Assembly (NCBI RefSeq): GCF_040834005.1 | Contig: NZ_CP162129.1 | Coordinates: 5,420,240-5,484,239, forward strand | Direction of reading: 5' to 3' | Source of the DNA: Paenibacillus sp. PL2-23 | GTDB taxonomy: Bacteria; Bacillota; Bacilli; Paenibacillales; Paenibacillaceae | DNA: 64,000 nucleotides | Shown here: positions 7,894 to 16,782 of the stretch, piece after piece | Position numbering within the stretch: the first letter of the stretch is position 1 | How the letters are laid out: each line of letters opens with the position of its first letter | Program-made: the position numbers and the translations under genes | Notes under the pieces: generated by a model | What the model saw: the letters and a program-made list of their open reading frames with translations, nothing else | The model's database searches: none | Told to the model about the DNA's origin: nothing

Positions 7894-8130
7894 ATGAAGC
7901 CAATTAAGCTATACTGGAGAAGCAACTGCGCCCAATGCCAGCGAATGCTGGATTTTTTCGAGGAGAAGGGAATACCGATTGAAGCAATAGACGTTACTTA
8001 CGATAAGGAGCAATTTGCCGAGATGCTTCGGCTTGGAGGCATTGCCACGCCCCTGCTTGTTATGGGGCAGCAGGTTTTTCATTTTTTTGATAGGAACAAA
8101 ATTAATCGCGCTCTGGAGGAACTGGTATGA
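7894..8130 (+). CDS. Glutaredoxin-like thiol-disulfide protein
   Basis: A 78-residue thioredoxin-fold protein with the redox motif CAQC near residue 13-16 (YWRSNCAQCQRMLDFF) and the cis-proline loop region ATPLLVMG. Size and layout match the NrdH/glutaredoxin group. The stop overlaps the start of the Crp/Fnr gene by 4 bases, indicating translational coupling. With the flavoprotein disulfide reductase three genes downstream it could form an electron-transfer pair; that link is inference. An AGGAGTG site lies upstream of the ATG. Confidence 0.85.
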   Translation: MKPIKLYWRSNCAQCQRMLDFFEEKGIPIEAIDVTYDKEQFAEMLRLGGIATPLLVMGQQVFHFFDRNKINRALEELV

Positions 8131-8807
8131 ATAAATTATGGTACTTGTCTCAGATTAGCCTGCTCGACGCGCTGCCTATGGAGGATCTGATGGAGATTGA
8201 CCGGATGGCGCCGATGACCCGAATCGGCAAGGGGGAGCTGATCCAGACGCCGGATACCTTCCGTGAGGGGCTCTACTTCCTCAAGACAGGCAAGCTGAAG
8301 CTGTACAAAGTCAACTCGGCGGGGAAGCAATTCATTGTCAGCATTCTTGGCACAGGCAACGTATTCGGAGAGATCGACTCCTTCTCCCTGGGCACTCGCG
8401 ACACCTTCATTGAGACGATGGAGGAGACCATTCTCTGCTCCCTGGACAAGGAGATGTTCGAGCAATTCCTCATGGAGCGTCCCCAGCTGGCTGTCAAGAT
8501 GATGAAGGAGCTCAGCGCGCTGCTGCAGGAGCGAGACGCGCAGCTGGCTCAGATGGCGCTTGGCGATGTGCGCAAGAAGGCCCTCCATCTTCTCGTGAAG
8601 CTGGGGCAGAAATTCGGCATGGAGGAGGATGGCTTCCATCGGATTGACATGGCGCTCAGCCATCAGGAAATCGCCAGCATGATCGGCTCCACAAGAGAGA
8701 CGGTTACCATTGCGCTGAATGAGCTGGCTCGACAGCATTTGATTAAGACGGGGCGCATGACCATTCATGTGGATCTGAAGCGCGGGATGGAGCAGCTGGA
8801 CGTCTAA
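8127..8807 (+). CDS. Crp/Fnr family transcriptional regulator
   Basis: A 226-residue regulator with an N-terminal cyclic-nucleotide-binding-like beta-roll (about residues 15-130, FREGLYFLKTGKLKLY, GTGNVFGEID), a long dimer helix, and a C-terminal Crp-type winged helix with recognition helix region SHQEIASMIGSTRETV. There are no N-terminal cysteines for an Fnr-type iron-sulfur cluster, and the phosphate-binding PRS/PRT motif for cAMP is absent, so the effector is unknown. It is second in an operon starting with a glutaredoxin-like gene and probably binds the TGTAA-N6-TTACA palindrome at 7776-7791. Confidence 0.9.
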   Translation: MNKLWYLSQISLLDALPMEDLMEIDRMAPMTRIGKGELIQTPDTFREGLYFLKTGKLKLYKVNSAGKQFIVSILGTGNVFGEIDSFSLGTRDTFIETMEETILCSLDKEMFEQFLMERPQLAVKMMKELSALLQERDAQLAQMALGDVRKKALHLLVKLGQKFGMEEDGFHRIDMALSHQEIASMIGSTRETVTIALNELARQHLIKTGRMTIHVDLKRGMEQLDV

Positions 8808-8817
8808 GGAGAGGAGA

Positions 8818-9462
8818 ATGGACAGGATGAAGCATTCGCGCGTATGGATCGCCATTGGACTCCTTCTCCTTGCAGGCGGTCTCCTCTACTTCAATCATCA
8901 AGTGCTTCATATCCGGCCGGCCGAGGTGAAGGAGTGGATCGTCGCCTTCGGCTGGGCTGCACCGGCTGTGTACATGCTTGTCTACACCGTTCGCCCCCTC
9001 ATTCTGTTCCCCGCCTCCCTCTTGTCTCTGGCAGGCGGCCTGGCCTTCGGACCCTTGTGGGGAACGGTCTACACCGTCATTGGCGCTACGATGGGGGCTG
9101 TCGTGGCCTTCGGTGCGGCGCGGCTGCTGGGGGAGCGGTTCGTGAAGAACAGCGATTCGGGCAAATGGCATGCCGTTCAGCTTCAAATGGAGCGGCGCGG
9201 GTTTATATATATTGTTATACTGCGTTTTATTCCCATTCTCCCCTTCGACTTGGTCAGCTATGCCGCCGGCGTTGCGAAGGTGCGGCCGTACGCATTCATA
9301 ATGGGCACGCTCATCGGCATCATACCGGGTACGTTCGCCTATAATTACCTGGGCTCAAGCCTGGCCAGCGGACAGCTGAGTACGATTGTTATTGCTGCAG
9401 CCTTATTGCTCCTTGTGATACTCCTCTCGCTGCTGCTGAAGAAAAAAGTGAAACTTAAATAG
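8818..9462 (+). CDS. TVP38/TMEM64 (DedA-superfamily) membrane protein
   Basis: A 214-residue integral membrane protein with about five to six hydrophobic segments. The family core is visible: VRPLILFPASLLSLAGG, FGPLWGTVYTVIGATMGA, and a RFIPILPFDLVSYAAG segment. Members are predicted scramblase-like or transport proteins. In E. coli two TVP38 proteins (YdjX, YdjZ) precede the ynjABCD genes; the same association is seen here with the downstream ABC genes. It begins 10 bases after the regulator gene and is followed 17 bases later by the flavoprotein, so it belongs to the same operon. Confidence 0.88.
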   Translation: MDRMKHSRVWIAIGLLLLAGGLLYFNHQVLHIRPAEVKEWIVAFGWAAPAVYMLVYTVRPLILFPASLLSLAGGLAFGPLWGTVYTVIGATMGAVVAFGAARLLGERFVKNSDSGKWHAVQLQMERRGFIYIVILRFIPILPFDLVSYAAGVAKVRPYAFIMGTLIGIIPGTFAYNYLGSSLASGQLSTIVIAAALLLLVILLSLLLKKKVKLK

Positions 9463-9479
9463 GAGGTTGGTTGCCGTCT

Positions 9480-10910
9480 ATGAAAACATATGATCTGGTG
9501 GTCATCGGAGGCGGGGCCGGCGGTCTCACAGCCGCCGTAGGAGCGGCGCAATTCGACGTCAGTGTCGCCCTGATCGAAAAGGAGCGGCAGCCTGGAGGGG
9601 ATTGTCTGCACACGGGCTGTGTCCCCTCCAAGGCGCTTATCGCCGCAGCCAAGGACCTGCATACTGCCCGTAAAGCCGCCGCCGCTTATGGTCTCCAGCT
9701 AACGGATGACGCCTCCTATAAGGAGGCCTATGACAGAGTGCAGGCAGCCAAAGCGACGATTCAGGAGCATGATGACGCGGATCGACTGCGGGACAAAGGC
9801 ATCGATGTCTATCATGGTTATGGACGCTTTCGGGATCAGCATCACATCGCGATATCGGACGACGAGGTCATCTATGGCAAACGCATCGTGATCGCCACAG
9901 GCTCCAGAGCAGCCGTGCCTAAGATAGATGGGCTGAAGGACGTAGACTATCTGACCAATGAGGACGTATTCGACATGACGGCGCTGCCTTCCAGCCTCAT
10001 CGTTATTGGAGCTGGGCCTGTTGGCCTGGAGCTGTCCCAGGCATTCGCGCGGCTAGGCTCGCAGGTTACGGTTATGGTAAGGGGCAGCAAGCTTCTGAAG
10101 CGTGAGGATGCGGATATCGCTTCCACCCTTCAAGACCTGCTCTCTAGAGAGCTGAACTTCCGTTTCCATACCGATGTGACGAAGATTGAGGCAGCAGCCG
10201 AGGGGCGAAAGCGCGTCTATGCGAAGCAGGCCGGCGAAGAGATCGTGCTGGAGGCCGATGCTATACTCATCGCTGCCGGCCGAACGCCGAACACCGATGG
10301 GCTCGACCTCTCCCTTGCCGGTGTGGCATGTGACGGGGAGCATATTATCGTGAATAAGTCGCTGCAGACCACCGTCTCTCATATCTATGCGGTTGGCGAT
10401 GTCCTGAAGGCCTTCCCCTTCACCCATGCGGCGGGCATGGAAGGCAAGATCGTCGTCGCCAATGCCGTGTTCGGATTACGGCGCAAGGTCAGCTATACCC
10501 ATGTGCCATGGGTTACCTACACCGATCCCGAGCTCTTCCATCTCGGCATGACGGAGGAGGAGGCGCGGAGGGAGCATGGGGATTCTATTGGGGTATACAA
10601 AGTGAATCTGGATCAGGTGGACCGATTCATAACGGATCAGGAGACCCACGGCTTGGTGAAAATCATCACAGACCGCAGAGGCGCCATACTCGGCGCGCAC
10701 GCTGTTGGCCGAGGAGCCGGAGATTGGATGCAGGAGGCTGTATTCGCCAAGCAATTCCGGCACAAGCTGGGCTCCCTGTCGCAAGTTGTGCATCCCTACC
10801 CGGCACATAGCGAGGCGCTGATGAAGGCGTCCAGCCAGTACTGGCGTCAGAGGCTGGTCCGGGGCTGGCTGCCGCGCCTGATGAAGCGTTATGTGAAGTG
10901 GTTTCGCTAA
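9480..10910 (+). CDS. FAD-dependent pyridine nucleotide-disulfide oxidoreductase (mercuric reductase/Lpd-like)
   Basis: A flavoprotein of about 476 residues. N-terminal FAD-binding YDLVVIGGGAGGLTAA, the active redox disulfide in GGDCLHTGCVPSKALI (Cys-x4-Cys), the NAD(P)-binding IVIGAGPVGLELSQAFARLG, a second FAD motif around YAVGDVLKAFPFTHAA, and a C-terminal dimerisation domain whose VHPYPAHSEALMKA replaces the His-Pro-Thr-x-x-E of lipoamide dehydrogenases. The catalytic base pattern fits mercuric-reductase-like enzymes of unknown substrate; the extra metal-binding cysteines of MerA are absent. An AGGAGG lies 13 bases before the ATG and 4 before an in-frame TTG at 9471, so the start is slightly uncertain. 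It is commonly found next to TVP38 proteins. Confidence 0.88.
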   Translation: MKTYDLVVIGGGAGGLTAAVGAAQFDVSVALIEKERQPGGDCLHTGCVPSKALIAAAKDLHTARKAAAAYGLQLTDDASYKEAYDRVQAAKATIQEHDDADRLRDKGIDVYHGYGRFRDQHHIAISDDEVIYGKRIVIATGSRAAVPKIDGLKDVDYLTNEDVFDMTALPSSLIVIGAGPVGLELSQAFARLGSQVTVMVRGSKLLKREDADIASTLQDLLSRELNFRFHTDVTKIEAAAEGRKRVYAKQAGEEIVLEADAILIAAGRTPNTDGLDLSLAGVACDGEHIIVNKSLQTTVSHIYAVGDVLKAFPFTHAAGMEGKIVVANAVFGLRRKVSYTHVPWVTYTDPELFHLGMTEEEARREHGDSIGVYKVNLDQVDRFITDQETHGLVKIITDRRGAILGAHAVGRGAGDWMQEAVFAKQFRHKLGSLSQVVHPYPAHSEALMKASSQYWRQRLVRGWLPRLMKRYVKWFR

Positions 10911-10944
10911 GTTAAAAAAATAGAAGCTAAACAGGGGGATTGAA

Positions 10945-12243
10945 ATGCGGCTTACCTATCGACGAACGATTATCACGCTTCTCCTATTCGTTATCTTCTC
11001 TATCGCCGTCTCCTGCTCGGCCCAGAATGAGAAGCAGAGCCAGAGCGACAATGGCGCCAGCGGCACTACCGATGACGCCCTCCTATCCGGCTCCTGGGAG
11101 CAGGTGCTGTCAGCGGCCAGAGGAGGCACGGTCAACTGGTATATGTGGGGCGGGAGCGAAGCCATCAATACCTTCGTTGATCAGAAGTATGGCTCTGTGC
11201 TCAAGGAGCAGTACGGCATTACGCTCCGCCGTGTTCCTGTGAGCGATACAGCGGAAGCCGTCACCAAAGTGCTGAATGAGAAGCAAGCCGGCAAGCACAG
11301 CAACGGCAGCGTGGACCTGATCTGGATTAATGGGGAGAACTTTGCGACATTGAAGCAAGGGGATGCCCTGTTCGGCCCCTTCGCCGACAAGCTGCCTCAT
11401 TCCGCCTACGTGGACTACTCCAATCCGGTGGTGGGCAGAGACTTCGGCCTGGATACGAACGGCTATGAGTCGGTGTGGGGCAGCGCCCAGTTCCAGCTCG
11501 TCTATGATGCCGACCGGCTACAGGAGAGCGAGCTGCCGCGCAGCTATGCCGAGCTTAAGGACTGGATCAAGCAGCATCCAGGCCGCTTCACCTACAACGC
11601 GCCGCCAGACTTCATCGGAACCCGCTTCGTGAAGCAGCTCTTCTACGAGCTGACAGGCGGCTATGAAGGCTGGGAGCAGCCCTTCGACCAAGCTGTATTC
11701 GAGACAGAGTCGTCCAAGGTATGGGACTATTTGAACGAAATTAAACCCTACCTGTGGCGCAACGGGGACACGTATCCGAAGTCCATCGCCGAGCTGAACC
11801 GGCTGTTCAACAATAACGAAATTGATTTTACCTTTACCCAGGAGATTGGCGGCATAGCCTCGGATATTAACAGGGGCATTCTGCCAGAGACAGCGGCTCC
11901 TTATGTGTTCGACACGGGAACGATAGGCGATTATCATTATGTGGCTATCCCCTATAATGCGGCTAACAAGGCGGCAGCGATGGTGGTGGCCAATCTCATT
12001 CTGGAGCCAGGGCTTCAATTCCAGAAAGCTTCCGCTGCGAGCGGCTGGGGCGACGGACTCGGCATTGACCCCGCTCGGCTGACAGGAGACCTGAAGAAGC
12101 AGTATGACGAGATTAGCGAGGAGCAGGGCCAAACAGCGGTCCCTGCAGACGTGCTGCTGAAGTTTAAGCTCCCGGATCTGGCTGCCGCTTATACGCCTGC
12201 CCTGGAGGAGGGCTGGAAGACACATGTTCTATTCCAGAAGTAA
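10945..12243 (+). CDS. ABC transporter substrate-binding lipoprotein, YnjB-like
   Basis: A 432-residue exported solute-binding protein. The N-terminus has a basic-hydrophobic signal with lipobox-like SIAVSC, predicting lipid attachment at that Cys. The mature part starts with the GTVNWYMWGGSEAINTFVD segment characteristic of YnjB-type proteins, a group related to thiamine and ferric-ion binding proteins. The transported compound of YnjBCD systems is not established. It overlaps the first permease gene by 20 bases. It lies 34 bases after the flavoprotein gene, so transcription is probably continuous with the redox genes upstream. Confidence 0.85.
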   Translation: MRLTYRRTIITLLLFVIFSIAVSCSAQNEKQSQSDNGASGTTDDALLSGSWEQVLSAARGGTVNWYMWGGSEAINTFVDQKYGSVLKEQYGITLRRVPVSDTAEAVTKVLNEKQAGKHSNGSVDLIWINGENFATLKQGDALFGPFADKLPHSAYVDYSNPVVGRDFGLDTNGYESVWGSAQFQLVYDADRLQESELPRSYAELKDWIKQHPGRFTYNAPPDFIGTRFVKQLFYELTGGYEGWEQPFDQAVFETESSKVWDYLNEIKPYLWRNGDTYPKSIAELNRLFNNNEIDFTFTQEIGGIASDINRGILPETAAPYVFDTGTIGDYHYVAIPYNAANKAAAMVVANLILEPGLQFQKASAASGWGDGLGIDPARLTGDLKKQYDEISEEQGQTAVPADVLLKFKLPDLAAAYTPALEEGWKTHVLFQK

Positions 12244-13108
12244 GCGAGCGCAACGGCTCATGGTGTGCCTCATGCTGCTCCCCGCATTCGCGCTGGTGCT
12301 CGGCACCTTCCTTGCGGGGACCGCTATCAGCTTGATACAGAGCCTGGATTACTTGCCCTTCATCGGGCATACCCAGCTGTCTCTGCAGGCCTATAGGGAT
12401 ATACTGGGTTCTACGGTCATTCTCCATGGACTGGTATTCTCGCTTGCTGTAGCACTGGTCGCCACTATCATCTCCGCCATGATAGCCATGCTGCTCGCCC
12501 ATCTTCTTCGGCCCTATACCAATCAAGGGGGATGGCTCTACTTCCTGCTGCAATTCAACATCCCCATTCCCCATGTGGTGGGAGCCGTCGCCATAGGCAT
12601 GCTGTTCAGTCAGAGCGGACTACTCGCGCGATTGGCAGCTGCCGCAGGCATGATTCAGCAGCCCTCTCAATTCCCCGTGCTGATCAACGATCAGTACGGG
12701 GCAGGCATCATCATGGAGTATATATGGAAGGAAGTGCCCTTCATTGCCATTACGCTGCTGAGCATCTTGAAGTCATGGGTTGTTCCCTATGAGCAGCAGC
12801 TGCAATTGCTGGGTGCCGGCAGGTGGCAGCGGTGGAGAATGGTCACCTTGCCCTTCATGCTTCCACCCCTGATCTCGTCCTGCATGATTGTGTTTGCCTA
12901 TACCTTCGGCTCCTTCGAGGTTCCCTATATACTGGGATCAGTGAGCCAGCCGACGCTTCCCTTGCTGGCTTATGAGGCGTATCTCCATCCCGACCTCCAG
13001 CGGCGTCCTGAGGCCATGGCCATCAATATGGTCATTACCCTCATCAGTATGATCCTTATCGCAATCTATATGAAGTGGGGGGAGACGCATGCCGCAAGGC
13101 GAAGCTAA
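12224..13108 (+). CDS. ABC transporter permease (YnjC N-terminal half homologue)
   Basis: A 294-residue binding-protein-dependent permease with about six membrane segments. The cytoplasmic EAA loop is recognisable as YEQQLQLLGAGRWQRWRMVTLP, which contacts the ATPase. In E. coli YnjC is one long protein with two permease halves; here the two halves are separate overlapping genes. The start lies within the last codons of the binding protein gene and the end overlaps the next permease by 20 bases. Confidence 0.87.
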   Translation: MFYSRSKRAQRLMVCLMLLPAFALVLGTFLAGTAISLIQSLDYLPFIGHTQLSLQAYRDILGSTVILHGLVFSLAVALVATIISAMIAMLLAHLLRPYTNQGGWLYFLLQFNIPIPHVVGAVAIGMLFSQSGLLARLAAAAGMIQQPSQFPVLINDQYGAGIIMEYIWKEVPFIAITLLSILKSWVVPYEQQLQLLGAGRWQRWRMVTLPFMLPPLISSCMIVFAYTFGSFEVPYILGSVSQPTLPLLAYEAYLHPDLQRRPEAMAINMVITLISMILIAIYMKWGETHAARRS

Positions 13109-13919
13109 GCTGAAAGCACGCAAGTCTATCCTTCTGATGGTTCTCTGCGCAGCGGCCGTCATCCCGTGCATCCCCATTCTGCTGTGGTCGTTCTCCCAGC
13201 AATGGCGTTATCCCGAGCTGCTCCCGGTCTGGTCGCTGCGAGCATGGCAATCTATCTTCTCTCCCCATTCGCAAGTGCTCCCTGCCGCATGGAATAGTCT
13301 GGGACTGGCGATCGCTACGAGCCTGCTGTCCCAAGCAGCCGCTTATCCCGCTGCCCGAGCGCTGGGACTCTATGTGAAAGCATGGAGCAAGCCGCTTAGG
13401 CTGCTCATGATCGGTCCTTTGCTTATTCCCGGCATATCCATCGCGATAGGTGTTCATATGCTGTTCCTGAGGATTGGACTTGCCGATCTGTGGATCGGTG
13501 TCGTGCTTGCACATTTGATTACCGCCATTCCGTACGCCATATACCTGCTCTATGGGTTCTATGCGACGTATGACAGCGGCTATGAGACGCAATTGAGGCT
13601 GTTAGGCGCCAGTCGATGGCAGACCTTCCTCATGGCGGAGCTTCCGCTGCTGCGTCCTGCTCTGTCTCTCAGCGTGCTCTTCAGCTTTCTCATATCCTGG
13701 AGCCAATACTTATTCACCGTATTCATCGGCGGCGGCCATCTCGTCACGCTCCCCATGCTGCTATTCAGCACCGTATCGAGCGGAGACTATGCGCTTACCA
13801 GCGCGCTTTCCCTGCTGCTGGTTGCACCCGCACTTGTCATCGTGATCCTCACGGCCCTCAGCGTGAACCGAGATCGTTATCATGGAAAGGAGGCGAAGCG
13901 GGTCACGCCCGTCATATGA
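13089..13919 (+). CDS. ABC transporter permease (YnjC C-terminal half homologue)
   Basis: A 276-residue permease with about six membrane segments and an EAA loop (YETQLRLLGASRWQTFLMAELP). It pairs with the preceding permease to form the membrane channel. It overlaps its upstream neighbour by 20 bases and the ATPase gene by 4 (ATGA), indicating tight translational coupling and a fixed stoichiometry. Confidence 0.87.
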   Translation: MPQGEAKLKARKSILLMVLCAAAVIPCIPILLWSFSQQWRYPELLPVWSLRAWQSIFSPHSQVLPAAWNSLGLAIATSLLSQAAAYPAARALGLYVKAWSKPLRLLMIGPLLIPGISIAIGVHMLFLRIGLADLWIGVVLAHLITAIPYAIYLLYGFYATYDSGYETQLRLLGASRWQTFLMAELPLLRPALSLSVLFSFLISWSQYLFTVFIGGGHLVTLPMLLFSTVSSGDYALTSALSLLLVAPALVIVILTALSVNRDRYHGKEAKRVTPVI

Positions 13920-14977
13920 AACCATATTTCTTGCAGGTTGACGATATCAGCTATCATTACCAAGAGGGGCATTCTGCGTTCAAGCTGAAGCCGCAAAGCC
14001 TCACCCTCAGCAAGGGCCAATTGCTTGTTATTCTGGGCCCGTCAGGCAGCGGCAAATCCACGCTGCTGCAGCTCCTGGCGGGCTTGCTGCAGCCGGATAC
14101 CGGAACAATCCTAATGGACGGCGCCCCCGTTCACGGGCTGCCGCCCGAGAAGCGCGGCCTTTCGATGATTTTCCAGAAGCCTTATTTGCTCCCGTTCCTG
14201 ACTGTGGGCGAGAATGTCGAGATTGGCCTGAAGCTCCAGGGCATCCCTCGCCGAGATCGAAGGGCCAAGGCGGAGCATATGCTTCAGCAGATGGGGCTGT
14301 CCGACATGTACAACCGATCCATCTCCTCCTTATCAGGCGGCCAGGAGCAGCGTGTGGCGCTGGCCCGCTCCCTTGTCATCGAGCCCCGGCTGCTCCTGCT
14401 GGATGAGCCGTTCAGCCAGCTGGACCCTATGCTTCGACGCAGCATGGGACGCTGGCTGATGGATATGAAGCAGCAGTGGGACACCCCGATGATCATGATC
14501 ACCCATGATCGTGAGGAGGCGCTGACGCTTGGCGATCATTTCCTCATTATGCGGGATGGCGCCATGCAGCAATGGGGCACGCTGGAGGATGTCTATTACG
14601 AGCCGTCCAATGGCTGGACCGCCCAGTTCATGGGCTTCGATAATGTGATCTCCGGCATAAAGACTGGAGCTCAGGTCCATACTTGTCTTGGTGTAAGGAA
14701 GCTAAGAGAGGGCTGTGCCGGGATTTCGGATGGTCCGGTTCAGGTGACGCTGCGGTCGGAATGGCTGGCGCTCACTGAGCCCGGGGAGCATTCCGCCATG
14801 ACGGGGAGGGTCATCGCATGCTCCTTCCAGGGTGAATATTCGGAGGTAAAGGTGCAGATGGCCGAGGAGATGGTGGTAATCAAGCAATTAGGCATCGCCA
14901 GGCTTGAACCACAAAGCTTAGTGGGCGTACATATTAAGAATGATGCAGTCTGGTGTCTGCCAAGGGAGGTAAGCTGA
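13916..14977 (+). CDS. ABC transporter ATP-binding protein, YnjD-like
   Basis: A 353-residue ATPase energising the import system. Walker A GPSGSGKST, signature LSGGQEQRVALARSL, Walker B LLLLDEPFSQLD and the switch His in ITHDREEA are all present. A C-terminal extension of about 100 residues resembles the regulatory TOBE region of the MalK/PotA/CysA group. Chosen start is the ATG at 13916 that overlaps the permease stop; the long in-frame extension upstream lies inside the permease gene and is not real. Confidence 0.9.
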   Translation: MKPYFLQVDDISYHYQEGHSAFKLKPQSLTLSKGQLLVILGPSGSGKSTLLQLLAGLLQPDTGTILMDGAPVHGLPPEKRGLSMIFQKPYLLPFLTVGENVEIGLKLQGIPRRDRRAKAEHMLQQMGLSDMYNRSISSLSGGQEQRVALARSLVIEPRLLLLDEPFSQLDPMLRRSMGRWLMDMKQQWDTPMIMITHDREEALTLGDHFLIMRDGAMQQWGTLEDVYYEPSNGWTAQFMGFDNVISGIKTGAQVHTCLGVRKLREGCAGISDGPVQVTLRSEWLALTEPGEHSAMTGRVIACSFQGEYSEVKVQMAEEMVVIKQLGIARLEPQSLVGVHIKNDAVWCLPREVS

Positions 14978-14980
14978 TCG

Positions 14981-15577
14981 ATGCTGGATTCTTATGCGCG
15001 GCGTATCGTTCAACCCGCTATTAGCGGAGGCGCCAAGCTTCTAAAGGGTGCTGGACTCTCTGCCAATACGGTATCATGGCTGGCTATGCTGCTGGGTGTG
15101 GGAAGCAGCGCCGTATGGATGGCCGGCTACCCAGCCGCTGCTGTGGCTGTTCTGTGGATATCCGGTTATCTGGATGCCGTGGATGGCACAATCGCCAGAA
15201 TGACCAAGCCCTCCAAGTGGGGGAATATATTGGATATTACGTTCGACCGTGTTGTCGAGGGAACGATAATGGCAGCCATCCTGATCATGTATCCCGAGCA
15301 TATTCTGCCGCTAGGCTTGATACTTGCTGCCATTCTCGTTAACGTGACAGCGTTCCTGGTAGCCGGCAATGTGATTAGCAACTCCGGGGTGAAGGGATTC
15401 CACTACAATCCCGGCATATTGGAGCGCACAGAGGCCTTCGTCTTCTTCTCCCTGCTCATGCTGCTTCCGTCGATGGTTGCCGTCATCGCCTGGATCTTCC
15501 TGGTCCTGCTTCTGTTCACGACGATCAAGCATCTGCGCGACGTTTATGTCTGGCTCGAAGAGAACAGCCCCGATTAG
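14981..15577 (+). CDS. CDP-alcohol phosphatidyltransferase family protein, YnjF-like
   Basis: A 198-residue membrane enzyme. The defining CDP-alcohol phosphotransferase motif is complete: DGTIAR, eight residues, then GNILDITFD, supplying the metal-binding aspartates. Several hydrophobic segments follow. The family transfers phospho-alcohol head groups from CDP donors in lipid synthesis; the acceptor is unknown. In E. coli the homologue YnjF also ends the ynj gene series, so the gene order is conserved far outside Bacillota. It begins 3 bases after the ATPase gene. Confidence 0.87.
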   Translation: MLDSYARRIVQPAISGGAKLLKGAGLSANTVSWLAMLLGVGSSAVWMAGYPAAAVAVLWISGYLDAVDGTIARMTKPSKWGNILDITFDRVVEGTIMAAILIMYPEHILPLGLILAAILVNVTAFLVAGNVISNSGVKGFHYNPGILERTEAFVFFSLLMLLPSMVAVIAWIFLVLLLFTTIKHLRDVYVWLEENSPD

Positions 15578-15595
15578 CCTGTTCGCTGTTCTCTT
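15558..15595. terminator. Bidirectional terminator between convergent operons
   Basis: An 11-bp perfect inverted repeat (AAGAGAACAGC / GCTGTTCTCTT, loop 16) spanning the phosphatidyltransferase stop and facing the convergent peptidase gene. Confidence 0.55.
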
Positions 15596-15621
15596 CCTGC
15601 CAGTCTGCCAGTCTGAATGGC

Positions 15622-16716
15622 TTACCTAATCACCAATGCATGTGTGCCCAACGCGTCGTAGGAGGCGAAGAAGGCATCCGCGTCATAAGTCACTTGCCCT
15701 TCCAGCGGATTCATGACATGCACGATATTGCTTGCTTTGTTGTAGCCGTTCAGCACGACGCAGTGCAGATTGACCGGCGCCTTGAACAGCTCGCCCGTAT
15801 CGCTGAAATACCATGACGAAGTCACCTTCGGAGGCGACAGGTCCAGTGTAACCCAGATGACAACGGGGCGTCCCGCGTCGAGCTCGGTGTAGATCCCCTC
15901 ACGAGTGCTGCCCGTCAGATCCACCGGCGTATAGCCGCCGCCGAACTCGTCGAACACCTTGTTAGCCGCTTCGATAATAGGCGGAGCATAGGAGAACCAC
16001 GCGATGGCGTCACGCGGATTGCCCGCATAAGCCTTGTTGGGATCGGCGCCATACAGCTTGCCATCCTTGCGGTAGAAGGGCTCCTGCGGCAAATAATGAT
16101 CCGCCATGTTCTCCTTCGTCAGGTCGAAGCCCAGGCCGTTCAGCACGGCCGTCAGCGACGTAATCTCGCAGCCATTGGGCAGCTCCGGCTTCTGCATGAC
16201 GACCGGAACGTTGTCGATGTACACCTCGGATAGATCCAAGGAACCGTCCTCGCCCCAAGCGTACCCCCGGACGAAGTCCGGAATCGCGCTAGTGAGCGCG
16301 ACCTCCTGATTCTTCTGCAGAAGCGAGACGCTGACAGCCTCCTGGCTCAGCTCGAACGGCGCCATCACCTTGCTCTGCTTCACCGCGTAATGATTCCCGT
16401 AATTCAGCGGCGACGTTACGGCGCGCCCTTCGGCATCCGTCGTCACAACCTCCAGGGTCCTATTGGACGTCGTGTCGACAATTGCGATTTCTGTTCCCGG
16501 AATGGGATGCTGCGTTGCGCTGTCGGTATGAACAATTGTAATAGTGCCTTGCTCGATTACTGCTTCCTCCACAACCTTAGGGGCGTTCCCGGCTTGTCCA
16601 CCCGAGTCTCCTGCAGGTCCCGCTCCGCCGCCTCCAAGCTCCAGGTCGCCTCTTGCGACCAGCACAGCTGCCGCGATGATGCCGAGTGACAACACGAACC
16701 AAATCAACCTTTTCAA
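15622..16716 (-). CDS. Membrane-anchored C39-like cysteine peptidase
   Basis: Last gene of a four-gene minus-strand operon. About 364 residues: one N-terminal membrane anchor, a glycine-rich linker, a beta-sandwich domain (about residues 60-140, TITIVHTDSATQHPIPGTEI) resembling prealbumin-like repeats of surface proteins, and a C-terminal Peptidase_C39_2 domain. Its catalytic Cys is in ELPNGCEITSL and its His in VNLHCVVLNGYN, followed by HVMNPLEG. Topology puts the peptidase outside the cell. The TTG at 16716 is chosen because GGAGG lies 9 bases upstream and gives a normal signal-anchor; the longer upstream reading adds a hydrophobic stretch without a ribosome site. It may trim a wall peptide or a peptide product made by the operon. 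Confidence 0.8.
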   Translation of the reverse strand: MKRLIWFVLSLGIIAAAVLVARGDLELGGGGAGPAGDSGGQAGNAPKVVEEAVIEQGTITIVHTDSATQHPIPGTEIAIVDTTSNRTLEVVTTDAEGRAVTSPLNYGNHYAVKQSKVMAPFELSQEAVSVSLLQKNQEVALTSAIPDFVRGYAWGEDGSLDLSEVYIDNVPVVMQKPELPNGCEITSLTAVLNGLGFDLTKENMADHYLPQEPFYRKDGKLYGADPNKAYAGNPRDAIAWFSYAPPIIEAANKVFDEFGGGYTPVDLTGSTREGIYTELDAGRPVVIWVTLDLSPPKVTSSWYFSDTGELFKAPVNLHCVVLNGYNKASNIVHVMNPLEGQVTYDADAFFASYDALGTHALVIR

Positions 16717-16782
16717 CGCTCCGTACCTCCATGCTAGACTGATTGCCAGGCTCAACGCTATGCTCAAGCTATACGCGGCCAG

